56,929 nt of DNA, from contig NZ_FNEL01000005.1 of the NCBI RefSeq assembly GCF_900100125.1, positions 1-56,929 on the forward strand. The letters are read 5' to 3'. The position numbers and the translations under genes were made by a program. Source of the DNA: Dolosicoccus paucivorans. GTDB taxonomy: Bacteria; Bacillota; Bacilli; Lactobacillales; Aerococcaceae. The stretch's first letter is position 1; the number at the start of each line of letters is the position of its first letter. The notes below the pieces were generated by a model. It saw only the letters and a program-made list of their open reading frames with translations, made no database searches and was not told the origin of the DNA. Positions 37,914 through 48,078 of the stretch are shown in pieces.

Positions 37914-37928
37914 TTTTAAGCCAAAGGG

Positions 37929-37958
37929 TTGAGAACACAAGTTTTTTTCAAGTATACT
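37929..37958 (+). promoter_or_regulatory. Promoter of the isochorismatase-like gene
   Basis: TTGAGA (37929-37934) and TATACT (37953-37958) at 18-base spacing, 36 bases before the TTG start. Confidence 0.6.
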
Positions 37959-37994
37959 AAAGTAGAGTTAAGAGATACTAAAGGAGAGGTAACA

Positions 37995-38525
37995 TTGAAT
38001 AAAGAGAATACTTTATTATTAATGATCGATCTACAAGAGCGACTGGTTCCAGTCATTGATCAAAAAGAGGAAATGATTCAAGAAAGTAAAAAGCTTCTGG
38101 AAGGATTAAAAGAATTAGACGTACCTTGTATTGCGACCGAGCAATATCCTAAAGGATTAGGTCCAACACTTGATTCGTTAGCTTCGTTTTTTACTGATAG
38201 TCATATTTATGAAAAGACGCAGTTTAGCGCATATATTGACGAAGTTAAGAGCCATTTAACACCTTCTATCAAACATGTTATTGTCATTGGCGCTGAAACT
38301 CATATTTGTGTCGAACAAACGATTCGCGATTTATTGGCATTAAATTATACAGTGCATGTACCCGTTAGTTGCGTTGGATCAAGACGGGCTGAAGACAAGA
38401 CTGTTACTCTATCCCAGCTACAACAAGAGGGAGTCCAATTAACAACCGTTGAATCGATTTTATTTAAGTTACTAAAAGACGCTAAAAATGAACATTTTAA
38501 AGTGATTTCTCAATTAATTAAATAA
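37995..38525 (+). CDS. Isochorismatase-family hydrolase
   Basis: A 176-residue cysteine hydrolase. The start is TTG 37995, eight bases after AAGGAGAGG; a frame extension upstream runs through the promoter. The catalytic triad is visible: D12 (MIDLQERL), K74 (EKTQFSAY) and C105 (GAETHICVEQT). The family includes isochorismatases, nicotinamidases and hydrolases of unknown substrate; the short YcaC-like form here is usually unassigned. It probably shares a transcript with the ABC exporter that begins 13 bases downstream. Confidence 0.85.
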   Translation: MNKENTLLLMIDLQERLVPVIDQKEEMIQESKKLLEGLKELDVPCIATEQYPKGLGPTLDSLASFFTDSHIYEKTQFSAYIDEVKSHLTPSIKHVIVIGAETHICVEQTIRDLLALNYTVHVPVSCVGSRRAEDKTVTLSQLQQEGVQLTTVESILFKLLKDAKNEHFKVISQLIK

Positions 38526-38538
38526 AATAAAGGAGGCG

Positions 38539-40299
38539 ATGATTCTGGATATCTTTAAACAGTTAGGCTGGTTTTTCAAAAAAGAAAAAGTCGCCTACAT
38601 TACAGGAGTTTTAGGACTAATCGTGGTCGCTATTTTGTCTGCTTTGGTGCCTTTAATTATCAGTCGCATGATCGACTCCATGAACCAAGGCACACTGCAG
38701 ATGAATGATTTATGGCTGTGGATTGGTATGTTAATCGGAATTGCGGTTTTGCAGTATGGATTGCGCTATATATGGCGGATGGCCATTCATGGAACAGCGA
38801 CACGGCTAGAGTTTATTTTACGTCAACGTTTATATAATCATTTCATGGCAATGGATGAAATATTTTTCCAAAAATATCGTACGGGTGATTTAATGGCCCA
38901 CGCAACTAATGATTTAAATGCGATTCGAATGGTGGCGTCAGCTGGAATTTTAACCTTTGTCGATTCCATCTCTCAAGGGCTTATCACTTTAATTATGATG
39001 TTTGCGGTGGTTGATTGGCGATTAGCGCTTGCTTCAGTGATTCCATTACCTTTACTAACTATTATGTTTAATTATAACGGTAAAAAGGTTCACTATCACT
39101 TCAAAAGAGCGCAAGCTGCTTTTTCATCTTTAAATGATAAAGTCCAAGAAAGTGTGACCGGTATGAAAGTTATCAAAACTTTTGGTGAGGAAACGCTGGA
39201 TACAGAAGATTTTGATCAAATGGTAGATGAAGTGATCGACACGAACCAATCCGTTTACTTTTACGATGCGTTATTTAGACCCACAATTCAAATTGTTATG
39301 AGTCTTTGTACAATTATTGCGGTGGTCTATGGTGGAGCACTCGTTATACGAGGCGAGATTACTGTCGGTTTATTAGTCGCCTTTTTAAGTTATATTTTAA
39401 GAATGACTTGGCCAATGATTGCGATTGGCCGTTTATTTAACATTTTAGAACGAGGATCGGCTAGTTATTCGCGTATTCAATCTTTATTAGAAGAAACATC
39501 TCATATTCAAGAAGCAAACCATCCAGTCGTTCAGTCAATTGACGGTCCTTTGGACTTTAATATTGATTCATTTACTTACCCAAATGAAAATACGCCACAA
39601 CTTTCAGAGGTGTCTTTCCATTTAGAAGAAGGTCAAACATTAGGGATTGTTGGCGCTACAGGAGCTGGAAAGACGACAGTTTTCAAACTTCTTTTAAGAG
39701 AGTTTGATCATTACAAAGGAAAGATTTGTTATAACGGAGTAGATATTAAAGACTATCAATTGGATAGTTTGTTAAGTCAAATTGGCTATGTTCCTCAAGA
39801 TAACTTCCTCTTTTCGACTACTGTACGAGATAACATTCGCTTTGGACGGATGGGAGCGACTCAACAAGAGGTTGAGGAAGTAGCGAAACTAACAGCTGTT
39901 CATGAAGATATTTTGAGCTTTGCGGATGGCTACGACACTCGTGTAGGTGAACGAGGTGTTTCCTTATCAGGAGGTCAACAACAGCGAATTTCTATGGCTC
40001 GAGCGATGATTATGAATCCTGAATTATTGATTTTAGATGATTCACTCTCGGCTGTGGATGCTAAAACGGAAACAGCTATTTTAGGTCACTTAAAAAAATA
40101 CCGTCAAAATAAAACAACGATTATCGCTGCTCACCGCATGAGCAGTGTGATGCATGCGGATGAAATTATTGTCATTGATGAAGGAACCGTCATTGAACGA
40201 GGGACTCATCAATCCCTTTATGATCAAGACGGTTGGTACCGTAAGATGTATGATAAACAACAATTAGAACAATCCATTCAAGAGGAGGAGATTATGTGA
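38539..40299 (+). CDS. ABC exporter subunit, degenerate ATP site (YheI/BmrC type)
   Basis: About 586 residues: six membrane helices, then an ATPase domain with Walker A GATGAGKTT (about 372), signature LSGGQQQR (about 475) and Walker B LLILDDSLSAVD. The residue after the Walker B Asp is Asp, not the catalytic Glu, the mark of the subunit that forms the non-canonical site in heterodimeric exporters. The ATG at 38539 is only two bases from GGAGG; CTG 38545 or ATT 38542 would be better spaced, so the exact start is open. Its stop overlaps the partner's GTG start. Such pairs export drugs or lipids. Confidence 0.92.
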   Translation: MILDIFKQLGWFFKKEKVAYITGVLGLIVVAILSALVPLIISRMIDSMNQGTLQMNDLWLWIGMLIGIAVLQYGLRYIWRMAIHGTATRLEFILRQRLYNHFMAMDEIFFQKYRTGDLMAHATNDLNAIRMVASAGILTFVDSISQGLITLIMMFAVVDWRLALASVIPLPLLTIMFNYNGKKVHYHFKRAQAAFSSLNDKVQESVTGMKVIKTFGEETLDTEDFDQMVDEVIDTNQSVYFYDALFRPTIQIVMSLCTIIAVVYGGALVIRGEITVGLLVAFLSYILRMTWPMIAIGRLFNILERGSASYSRIQSLLEETSHIQEANHPVVQSIDGPLDFNIDSFTYPNENTPQLSEVSFHLEEGQTLGIVGATGAGKTTVFKLLLREFDHYKGKICYNGVDIKDYQLDSLLSQIGYVPQDNFLFSTTVRDNIRFGRMGATQQEVEEVAKLTAVHEDILSFADGYDTRVGERGVSLSGGQQQRISMARAMIMNPELLILDDSLSAVDAKTETAILGHLKKYRQNKTTIIAAHRMSSVMHADEIIVIDEGTVIERGTHQSLYDQDGWYRKMYDKQQLEQSIQEEEIM

Positions 40300-42083
40300 G
40301 TCAACCAACAGAACAAGGTTCGATTTGGGCGCGCAAAATGCCTATTAAAGAGCAAGTTCATGTGAGTCGCAAAATATTATCTTTTGCTTCTTCGTTTAAA
40401 GGGATGTTTATTTGGGCAATTATTTGTGGCATCATTACATCAATGGTTGGCGTCTTATTGCCTAGAGTCATTCAAATTTATATTGACCGCTATTTACAAA
40501 CAGCAACACTGACAACTCAAATTATGATTTACTTTGTTGTCATTTATAGTGTTTTAGTTGCTATTCGAGCCCTTACGAATTACTTTTCGACTTATTTATT
40601 CGATTTAGCGAGTGAGAAAACAGTCGGCGAGATTCGTTCAAAAATTTATCGCAAAATTAATACATTAGGTATGCGGTATTTTGATCAGACGCCGGCGGGG
40701 TCAATTGTTTCTAGAGTAACGAATGATACAGAAACATTAAAGAGCTTTTTTAAGGTGTTTTATGACCTGTTTGAAGGTGTTGTATCGATTATTGCAGTCT
40801 TTATCGGAATGTACTCCTTACACCCTCAGATGGCCTTAATTTTCCTCTTATTTTTACCGGCGATGGCTTTAGTTATTTATATTTACCAAAGTCATAGCTC
40901 TAAAATTTACCGTACCATGCGTGAAAACTTAAGTATGTTAAATACGCGCTTAAATGAGTCTATTTCTGGTATTAATATTATTCAACAATTTCGTCAAGAA
41001 CAGCGCTTCATGAATGAATTTGAAGAGATTAACGAAGAGCAATATAAAGGACGCCGAGCGATGGTGCAAATGAACGCACTCCTTTTAATGCCAGTGATAA
41101 AACTACTAGAGTCTTTATCTTTAGCGGTAGTCTTTTATATTTTAGGTCGTCAATTTTTTGACGGTATGATTGAAGTAGGAATTGTGTATGCTTTTACTCA
41201 ATATAGTGTAGACTTTTTCAACCCGATGGGGATGATGATGGATAGTTTAAGTTTAATGCAAGATGGAGTCGTTTCGAGCTCACGTATTTTAAGCTTATTA
41301 GATCACGAAGAATTAGTTCCCGAGCAAATTGCTGATCCTCAAGCTAAAATTACCGATGCGCGCATTGAATTTAGAAACTTAACGTTCTCCTATGATGGTA
41401 AACACGACGTATTAAAAGATATCAGTTTTGTTGTTGAACCTGGAACTACTACCGCTATTGTAGGTCATACAGGTAGTGGAAAAAGTTCCATTATTAACGT
41501 CTTGATGCGTTTTTATGAATATCACTCAGGAAGCGTTGAAATTGATGGTTATAGTTTAAAATCTTTTAGCTATCCTACACTTCGCCAAGAGATTGGTTTA
41601 GTTTTACAAGATTCCTTTATTTTCTATGGGGACGTGTTGCGAAATATTCGTTTATTAAATACAACCATCACACAAAATGAAGCCCAAGAAGCAGCACGCT
41701 TCGTTAATGCAGATCGCTTTATTGAAGCAGATCCAAAAGGCTACAATAAAAAAGTTATCGAACGTGGAGCAAGTTATTCTAGTGGCCAAAAACAATTGTT
41801 ATCCTTTGCAAGAACTATGGTACGTCAACCTAAAATTTTAATTTTAGACGAAGCAACGGCCAATGTAGATACACAAACTGAAGAATATATTCAAGAAAGT
41901 TTATCTAAAATGCGAAAAGGTCGCACAACAATTGCGATTGCCCACCGTTTAAGTACCATTCGCGATGCAGAACAAATTATTGTCTTAGATAAAGGTCGCA
42001 TCGTGGAAAAAGGTACTCATGATGAATTGATTGCCTTAAACGGCCAATATAGTCAAATGTACCGCTTACAATCGATGGCATAA
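40296..42083 (+). CDS. ABC exporter subunit, catalytic half (YheH/BmrD type)
   Basis: A 595-residue partner of the preceding protein. Six membrane helices precede an ATPase domain with Walker A GHTGSGKSS (about 390), a modified signature SSGQKQ in place of LSGGQ, and Walker B ILILDEATANVD with the catalytic Glu. The complementary defects (weak signature here, missing Glu in the partner) give one active and one dead ATP site in the heterodimer. It starts at GTG 40296, overlapping the upstream stop by four bases, behind GAGGAGG. A terminator follows immediately. Confidence 0.93.
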   Translation: MSQPTEQGSIWARKMPIKEQVHVSRKILSFASSFKGMFIWAIICGIITSMVGVLLPRVIQIYIDRYLQTATLTTQIMIYFVVIYSVLVAIRALTNYFSTYLFDLASEKTVGEIRSKIYRKINTLGMRYFDQTPAGSIVSRVTNDTETLKSFFKVFYDLFEGVVSIIAVFIGMYSLHPQMALIFLLFLPAMALVIYIYQSHSSKIYRTMRENLSMLNTRLNESISGINIIQQFRQEQRFMNEFEEINEEQYKGRRAMVQMNALLLMPVIKLLESLSLAVVFYILGRQFFDGMIEVGIVYAFTQYSVDFFNPMGMMMDSLSLMQDGVVSSSRILSLLDHEELVPEQIADPQAKITDARIEFRNLTFSYDGKHDVLKDISFVVEPGTTTAIVGHTGSGKSSIINVLMRFYEYHSGSVEIDGYSLKSFSYPTLRQEIGLVLQDSFIFYGDVLRNIRLLNTTITQNEAQEAARFVNADRFIEADPKGYNKKVIERGASYSSGQKQLLSFARTMVRQPKILILDEATANVDTQTEEYIQESLSKMRKGRTTIAIAHRLSTIRDAEQIIVLDKGRIVEKGTHDELIALNGQYSQMYRLQSMA

Positions 42084-42119
42084 AAAAGTCCCTTATGAGT
42101 TTTTTCATAAGGGATTTTT
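42083..42119. terminator. Bidirectional terminator between ABC and plsC genes
   Basis: AAAAAAGTCCCTTATGA and TCATAAGGGATTTTT pair around TTTTT-type loop sequence; A and T runs lie on both sides, between convergent stop codons. Confidence 0.82.
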
Positions 42120-42121
42120 CG

Positions 42122-42724
42122 TTATTGGTGTTTTAAAAATTCGTTGAGTTCTTTAAAGGATTGAGTAATCTGGTCATCAACTTTAGCCAGTTTTTCTTTA
42201 TCGTACTTGACTCCTTCTTCGTACATAATTGGAGTACCTACAGCAATTTTGGGACTTTTTCTTAAAAAGAATTCCTTAAATCCAACAGAAGTATCCATCG
42301 CTACAGGAACAATGGTTCGTTTACTTAAACGTTGAATAAACGCTGTTCCACCTTTAACTTCTTCAGAGTGTCTCGTTCCAGTAGGGAAAATGCCAAGAAT
42401 CATTTGTTCTTTATTCATGACGTTAGTTGCGTGACGTAATGTACGCGGGGAAGGTTTGTCTCGGTCCACAGGAAAGACATGAACCTTTGTAAATACCCAG
42501 GCTAAAAAACGGTTATTAAACAACGAATTTTTAGCCATAAAAGCAGCCTTTTGAGGATAAACCAATAAAGCAAGTAAAATGGGATCTTGTAAGGAATGGT
42601 GGGTTCCGGCCAAAATAAAAGGTTCATCTTTAGGTAAATTTTCTAAACCATAAAATTGCGGTTTACCGTTCAATAGACGCATTCCCCAACCGACAATTTT
42701 AAGTAAAAAATCATATAGAGTCAT
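42122..42724 (-). CDS. plsC: 1-acyl-sn-glycerol-3-phosphate acyltransferase (PlsC-like)
   Basis: A 200-residue membrane-associated acyltransferase. It keeps the catalytic HX4D (THHSLQDPILL) and a version of motif III that reads IFPTGTRHSEE, where many members have FPEGTR. It should convert lysophosphatidic acid to phosphatidic acid in phospholipid synthesis; with several PlsC paralogues usual in these genomes, another acyl acceptor is possible. AAAGGAATT precedes the ATG. It is a single gene read against its neighbours. Confidence 0.88.
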   Translation of the reverse strand: MTLYDFLLKIVGWGMRLLNGKPQFYGLENLPKDEPFILAGTHHSLQDPILLALLVYPQKAAFMAKNSLFNNRFLAWVFTKVHVFPVDRDKPSPRTLRHATNVMNKEQMILGIFPTGTRHSEEVKGGTAFIQRLSKRTIVPVAMDTSVGFKEFFLRKSPKIAVGTPIMYEEGVKYDKEKLAKVDDQITQSFKELNEFLKHQ

Positions 42725-42797
42725 CGTTTAAATTCCTTTCTATCCATTGATTGTATTGTAGAAGAACGATGTAAGGATTGCAAGAGCTGTTATTTTC

Positions 42798-42826
42798 TTG
42801 AATTTAAGCGCTAGACAATGTATGCT
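42798..42826 (+). promoter_or_regulatory. tgt promoter
   Basis: TTGAAT (42798-42803) and TATGCT (42821-42826) at 17-base spacing, about 55 bases before the tgt start codon. Confidence 0.55.
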
Positions 42827-42868
42827 ACAGAGTGGACAATAAAGATATGTATTGATATAGGAAATTAG

Positions 42869-44026
<1,158 letters not shown>

Positions 44027-44043
44027 AAAGGAACAGTTAAATT

Positions 44044-44379
44044 ATGAATATGATTAGTTTAATTTCAATGTTAATTATGGGACTTTTAATGTATTTTATG
44101 ATTATTCGTCCTCAAAAGAATGCTGCTAAAGCAAAACAAGAAATGTTAGAAAATATGAAACGAGGAGACCACGTTGTAACGGTCGGTGGATTACACGGCG
44201 TAATTGATGAAATTGATCGCGGCGACAATGTGGTGGTTCTTGACTGTGAAGGAGCTTATTTAACCTTTGAGTTGTTTGCGATTGCAAGCGTTAAGCGCGC
44301 AACCCCTCTAAATGAAAATGATGTCAGTGTAGATGAGCTTCAACCAGATGAGTACGTTGAAAATCCTGCTCAATCTTAA
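44044..44379 (+). CDS. yajC: Preprotein translocase subunit YajC
   Basis: A 111-residue protein with one N-terminal membrane helix (ISLISMLIMGLLMYFMIIRPQ) and the family signature IIRPQKNAAKAKQEMLENMKRGD followed by VVTVGGLHGVI. It associates with SecDF. GAAAGGAAC precedes the start. The acidic C-terminal tail is typical. It ends at a strong terminator, before the SOS-controlled dinB. Confidence 0.94.
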   Translation: MNMISLISMLIMGLLMYFMIIRPQKNAAKAKQEMLENMKRGDHVVTVGGLHGVIDEIDRGDNVVVLDCEGAYLTFELFAIASVKRATPLNENDVSVDELQPDEYVENPAQS

Positions 44380-44382
44380 AAA

Positions 44383-44420
44383 GATCCGAAATGGCTTTAA
44401 AAGAGTCATTTCGGTTTTTT
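44383..44420 (+). terminator. Terminator after yajC
   Basis: CCGAAATGGC...GTCATTTCGG followed by T6, four bases after the yajC stop. Confidence 0.85.
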
Positions 44421-44433
44421 AATCAACGACAAA

Positions 44434-44447
44434 CGAACTAACGTTCG
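44434..44447. promoter_or_regulatory. LexA operator (SOS box) at dinB
   Basis: CGAACTAACGTTCG matches the Gram-positive SOS consensus CGAAC-N4-GTTCG perfectly. It lies 17 bases before the dinB ATG and after the yajC terminator, so it should control dinB alone. A TTTAAT about 10 bases upstream may be the -10. Confidence 0.9.
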
Positions 44448-44464
44448 ACTAAAGGATGATTAAT

Positions 44465-45607
44465 ATGGAATATGGTTTATTGACTTTTCCTACCCCAAAA
44501 CCTGATACATCTCGGAAAATATTGCATGTTGATATGGATGCATTTTATGCCAACATCGAAATAAGGGATAATCCTTCTTTAAAACCTTATCCAGTCGTTA
44601 TCGCCAAACATCCTAAAAAAACGTATGGACGCGGCATTGTTACAACGTGTAATTATGAAGCTAGAAAGTTTGGTATTCATTCTGCAATGGCCTCGCAAGA
44701 AGCTTTTGAAAGGTGTCCCCATGCAATTTTTATTCCCCCAAATTTTGATAAGTATCGCCAAGTATCTAAGCAGATACGTCAAATATTTAGTCAATATACT
44801 GATTTAATTGAGCCCTTATCGTTAGATGAGGCTTATTTAGATGTGACACATAATAAAAAACAGATCACGAGTGCCGTCTTATTAGCCCAAGAAATTCAAT
44901 ACCAAATTTTAAAACAAGTCAATTTAACTTGTTCTATTGGCGTATCTTATAATAAATTCATCGCGAAATTAGCCTCTGATTTTCATAAACCTTTTGGTAT
45001 TACTCTGGTAAGTCCTGAAGAAGCGCTTGTATTTTTAAAGCAATTACCGATTGAAGATTTTTACGGGGTCGGACGTAAGTCGTTACCGTCTTTTCATGCG
45101 TTAAATATTTACAAAGGAGAAGACTTATATCGTTTTAGTTTAGAAGAGTTGGAGCAACATTTTGGTAAGATGGGGCATTCATTATATTTTAAAGTTCGTG
45201 GTATTCATGATGCTCCTGTCATCTCTCACCGTCAACGCAAATCAATTGGCAGTGAAAAAACTTTTCTCGATATGTATATTACAACAGAAACGGTTGCTAG
45301 CGTCGTACGTCCTCTTGTTCAAAAAATTATTACCCGACTGGGGGAGTTGAACTTGAAAGCGCGGACAGTAACACTTAAGATGAGGTATGATAATTTTGAA
45401 ACTCAAACCCGCCAATCTCAAGTAGAAAGGGGCATTTCTACTGTTGATGAGTGTTTGAATCAAGTCGAAGCATTATGGGAATTGCACGGAAACTCAACAC
45501 GAGCTCTACGTTTAATTGGAGTGAGTTTGTCTAACTTTATTGACCCAGAAGGATCCGTTCAACTTCAACTACCCATTCATCAGTCTATTGAACCAAGAAA
45601 GAGATGA
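44465..45607 (+). CDS. dinB: DNA polymerase IV
   Basis: A 380-residue Y-family translesion polymerase. The catalytic acids are in VDMDAFYANIE and SLDEAYLDVT, with the steric YGRGIVTTCNYEARKFG region, the helix-hairpin-helix thumb and the little-finger domain (SIGSEKTF onward). The ATG at 44465 is used because an in-frame ATG nine bases upstream overlaps the ribosome binding site AAAGGAT. The C-terminus ends without an obvious beta-clamp QLxLF box except VQLQLPI. Damage induction is expected from the perfect SOS box upstream. Confidence 0.95.
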   Translation: MEYGLLTFPTPKPDTSRKILHVDMDAFYANIEIRDNPSLKPYPVVIAKHPKKTYGRGIVTTCNYEARKFGIHSAMASQEAFERCPHAIFIPPNFDKYRQVSKQIRQIFSQYTDLIEPLSLDEAYLDVTHNKKQITSAVLLAQEIQYQILKQVNLTCSIGVSYNKFIAKLASDFHKPFGITLVSPEEALVFLKQLPIEDFYGVGRKSLPSFHALNIYKGEDLYRFSLEELEQHFGKMGHSLYFKVRGIHDAPVISHRQRKSIGSEKTFLDMYITTETVASVVRPLVQKIITRLGELNLKARTVTLKMRYDNFETQTRQSQVERGISTVDECLNQVEALWELHGNSTRALRLIGVSLSNFIDPEGSVQLQLPIHQSIEPRKR

Positions 45608-45704
45608 TACAATGAGTTTATTAGATCAACTATTAGACAAGTTAACTCAAAAAGAAAAGCGGATGATTGAAATATTTAAAGCAAAAGCACTTGAGGGCAT
45701 AATT

Positions 45705-45713
45705 TGGTATAAT
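45705..45713 (+). promoter_or_regulatory. Extended -10 promoter of ytoI
   Basis: TGGTATAAT fits the extended -10 TGn-TATAAT and lies 33 bases before the ytoI start. No good -35 is visible. Confidence 0.55.
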
Positions 45714-45745
45714 AGACTCGTTAAGTTAAATAAAGGAGTAGCGAC

Positions 45746-47059
45746 ATGTCGACAAAGCATAATCAAATTATTCGATACATTGAGTCTCTTGCAGTAGGGG
45801 ATAAGATTTCAGTACGAGGGATCGCTAAACTTCTTCATTTAAGCGAAGGAACAGCTTACCGAGCAATTAAAGACGCTGAAATGAAAGGACTTGTTTCTAC
45901 CATTGAGCGTGTAGGAACCATTCGAATTGAACAGCAACAACAACAATATTTAGCTGACCATTTGACCTATAAGGAAATGGTTCATATTACTCAAGCGACT
46001 GTTTTAGCAGGGGAAAGTGGGTTGAACCGTACTTTCAAACGTTTCATTATCGGTGCGATGACAACAGAAGCGATTGAGCACTACTTATCAACAGACGCTT
46101 TAATGATTGTAGGAAACCGAGAGGAAGTTCAACTTCAAGCGTTGAGACATAATATGGCAGTACTTATTACTGGAGGCTTTAAGGCAAGCTCTCAAGTAAT
46201 GGCGCTTGCTAACGAACGAGAGCTTCCTTTAATTTCCACCACGTTTGATACCTTTACTGTTGCATCTATGATCAATCAAGGGATTTTAGACCAAACCATT
46301 AAGCAAGAAATTATTACAGTCAATGATGTCTTTCGCGATCTGAACCATTCTTATTCTCTTACTATTCACGATACAATTAAAGAATTCCACAACGTATCTA
46401 AAAAGACAGGGCTATCTCGCTTTCCTATTGTTCAAAATGGACGTTTAGTCGGAGTGGTCACCGCCAAGGATTTAATTGGGTGCGTTGAAAGTACACCCTT
46501 AGAGAAGGTGATGACGCGAAATCCAATTTTTGTTAAACCGTATATGAGTTTAGCGACAGTTTCTCACAAAATGGTTTGGGAAGATTTAGAAATGTTTCCC
46601 GTCGTAGAAGATAATATGGATTTATTAGGTGTCATTTCTCGTCAAGAAGTGATGAAAAACATGCAAAATATTTCCATGCATGCACAAAGTGGGCATACTT
46701 ATCAAGAGACAATCACTGCTCATTTAAATGACTATTCAACTGATCAACATTCTCTATACGATTACTTTATCGTCATTCAGCCACCCATGGTTAATCCATT
46801 AGGAACGATTTCATATGGCGTATTAAGTGAATTAATTACCGCTGTTGCTGAACAAAAAATAGCACAATCTTCTTTACCAAGACACGTCTTAGAAAAGTTA
46901 GATTTACATTACTTCCAATTAATTCAATTAGGCAATGTTATTCAATTTGCAGTGACTATTTTTTACAATAATCGTCGAACAACGCTGCTGCAAGTCGATG
47001 TATTTCACGAAAACACTATTATTGCTAAGGCAATTTTAACAATGCAAAGTATTGAATAA
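45746..47059 (+). CDS. ytoI: HTH-DRTGG-CBS-HotDog protein (YtoI)
   Basis: A 437-residue multidomain regulator or enzyme-like protein. An N-terminal winged helix (RYIESLAVGDKISVRGIAKLLHLSEG, read as a whole) is followed by a DRTGG domain (about 70-180), two CBS repeats (about 195-310; FPIVQNGRLVGVVTAKDL and FPVVEDNMDLLGVISRQEV) and a C-terminal HotDog fold. Length and order match Bacillus YtoI. CBS pairs bind adenosine nucleotides, so it may sense nucleotide status. It is paired with nrnA, 26 bases downstream, as in Bacillus. AAAGGAGTAG precedes the ATG. Confidence 0.9.
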   Translation: MSTKHNQIIRYIESLAVGDKISVRGIAKLLHLSEGTAYRAIKDAEMKGLVSTIERVGTIRIEQQQQQYLADHLTYKEMVHITQATVLAGESGLNRTFKRFIIGAMTTEAIEHYLSTDALMIVGNREEVQLQALRHNMAVLITGGFKASSQVMALANERELPLISTTFDTFTVASMINQGILDQTIKQEIITVNDVFRDLNHSYSLTIHDTIKEFHNVSKKTGLSRFPIVQNGRLVGVVTAKDLIGCVESTPLEKVMTRNPIFVKPYMSLATVSHKMVWEDLEMFPVVEDNMDLLGVISRQEVMKNMQNISMHAQSGHTYQETITAHLNDYSTDQHSLYDYFIVIQPPMVNPLGTISYGVLSELITAVAEQKIAQSSLPRHVLEKLDLHYFQLIQLGNVIQFAVTIFYNNRRTTLLQVDVFHENTIIAKAILTMQSIE

Positions 47060-47085
47060 TTGTTACTTTAGAAAGGCAGAACATT

Positions 47086-48078
47086 ATGTATTTAAATTTA
47101 GAAGAAGTTAACGTATTGATTGAAAAAATTGAGTCCGCTCAAACAATCATTATCCACCGTCACGTCAGTGCTGACCCCGATGCAATTGGTTCTCAATTAG
47201 GACTGAAAACACTCATCAAAAATGGATATCCAACTAAACGAGTCTTAGCAGCTGGAACTATTTCGCAAGGTCTTAAGTGGTTAGGAGAAATGGATGAGGT
47301 GAGTCGCGAAGATTATGAATCGGCTCTTGTCATTGTAGTGGATACAGCCAATCATCCGCGAATCGATACAACGATTAATCCTAACTACATTCATTGGAAT
47401 ATTAAGATCGATCACCATCCTGACGTGGATCAATACGCCGATTTTCAAATCGTTCATACTAAAGCGAGTTCTACTAGCGAGTTGATCTCTTTTATTAGTC
47501 GTTATTCTGATGAGCGCCTTCCGATGGATGACGTAGCAGCAAGATATTTATATGCAGGTATTTTAGGGGATACGGGTCGATTTATGTATAACTCTACAAC
47601 CCCATTAACTTTTGATGCGGCTGCCTATTTAATTCAATTTGATTTTAATGCTCAATATTTAAGTGATATGATGGCTCAAATTACACTAGATGAAGCCAAG
47701 TTTCATGGTTACTTTTATGAAAAATTAACGATCGAAGATGGCGTCGCTTATGTTACTATTACGCAAGAAGAAATGAAGAAATTTAACATTACTGAAGAAC
47801 AGTCCAACAGTACCGTTAATTTACCATCAAGATTAGCGGGTGTTTACTCATGGGTGACCTTTGTTGAACAAGAAGGTTCCGAAATTGCTTATCGTTGTCG
47901 CATTCGTTCTAGAGGTCCTGTCATTAATGGTATTGCTGCTAATCACGACGGCGGAGGCCATCCGATGGCTAGTGGAGCAAATGTTTACAGTAGCCAAGAA
48001 TTAGAACAATTAGTCGATGAGATGAAACAAGCGGTCAAAAAATATTTAAATGAAAAGGGGGACAAAGATGCTATTTAA
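47086..48078 (+). CDS. nrnA: DHH-family oligoribonuclease/pAp phosphatase NrnA
   Basis: A 330-residue enzyme that degrades short RNAs and dephosphorylates pAp, and in relatives hydrolyses pApA from c-di-AMP turnover. Motifs: HRHVSADPDAIGSQ, VVDTANHPRID, KIDHHPDVD and the DHHA1 element HDGGGHPMASGANV. Length is standard. AGAAAGGCAG precedes the ATG. The helicase gene starts inside its last 11 bases. Confidence 0.95.
   Translation: MYLNLEEVNVLIEKIESAQTIIIHRHVSADPDAIGSQLGLKTLIKNGYPTKRVLAAGTISQGLKWLGEMDEVSREDYESALVIVVDTANHPRIDTTINPNYIHWNIKIDHHPDVDQYADFQIVHTKASSTSELISFISRYSDERLPMDDVAARYLYAGILGDTGRFMYNSTTPLTFDAAAYLIQFDFNAQYLSDMMAQITLDEAKFHGYFYEKLTIEDGVAYVTITQEEMKKFNITEEQSNSTVNLPSRLAGVYSWVTFVEQEGSEIAYRCRIRSRGPVINGIAANHDGGGHPMASGANVYSSQELEQLVDEMKQAVKKYLNEKGDKDAI

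Noticed and set aside
42122-42724. FPTGTR in place of FPEGTR as loss of PlsC activity
   Set aside because: As I remember, short Gram-positive PlsC-like proteins often have T or S at this place, and HX4D is intact, so inactivation is not supported.
45612-45797. 61-codon open frame starting four bases after dinB
   Set aside because: The ribosome binding site is weak and badly spaced, the frame contains the ytoI promoter and runs into the ytoI start in another frame, and the peptide has no family features.
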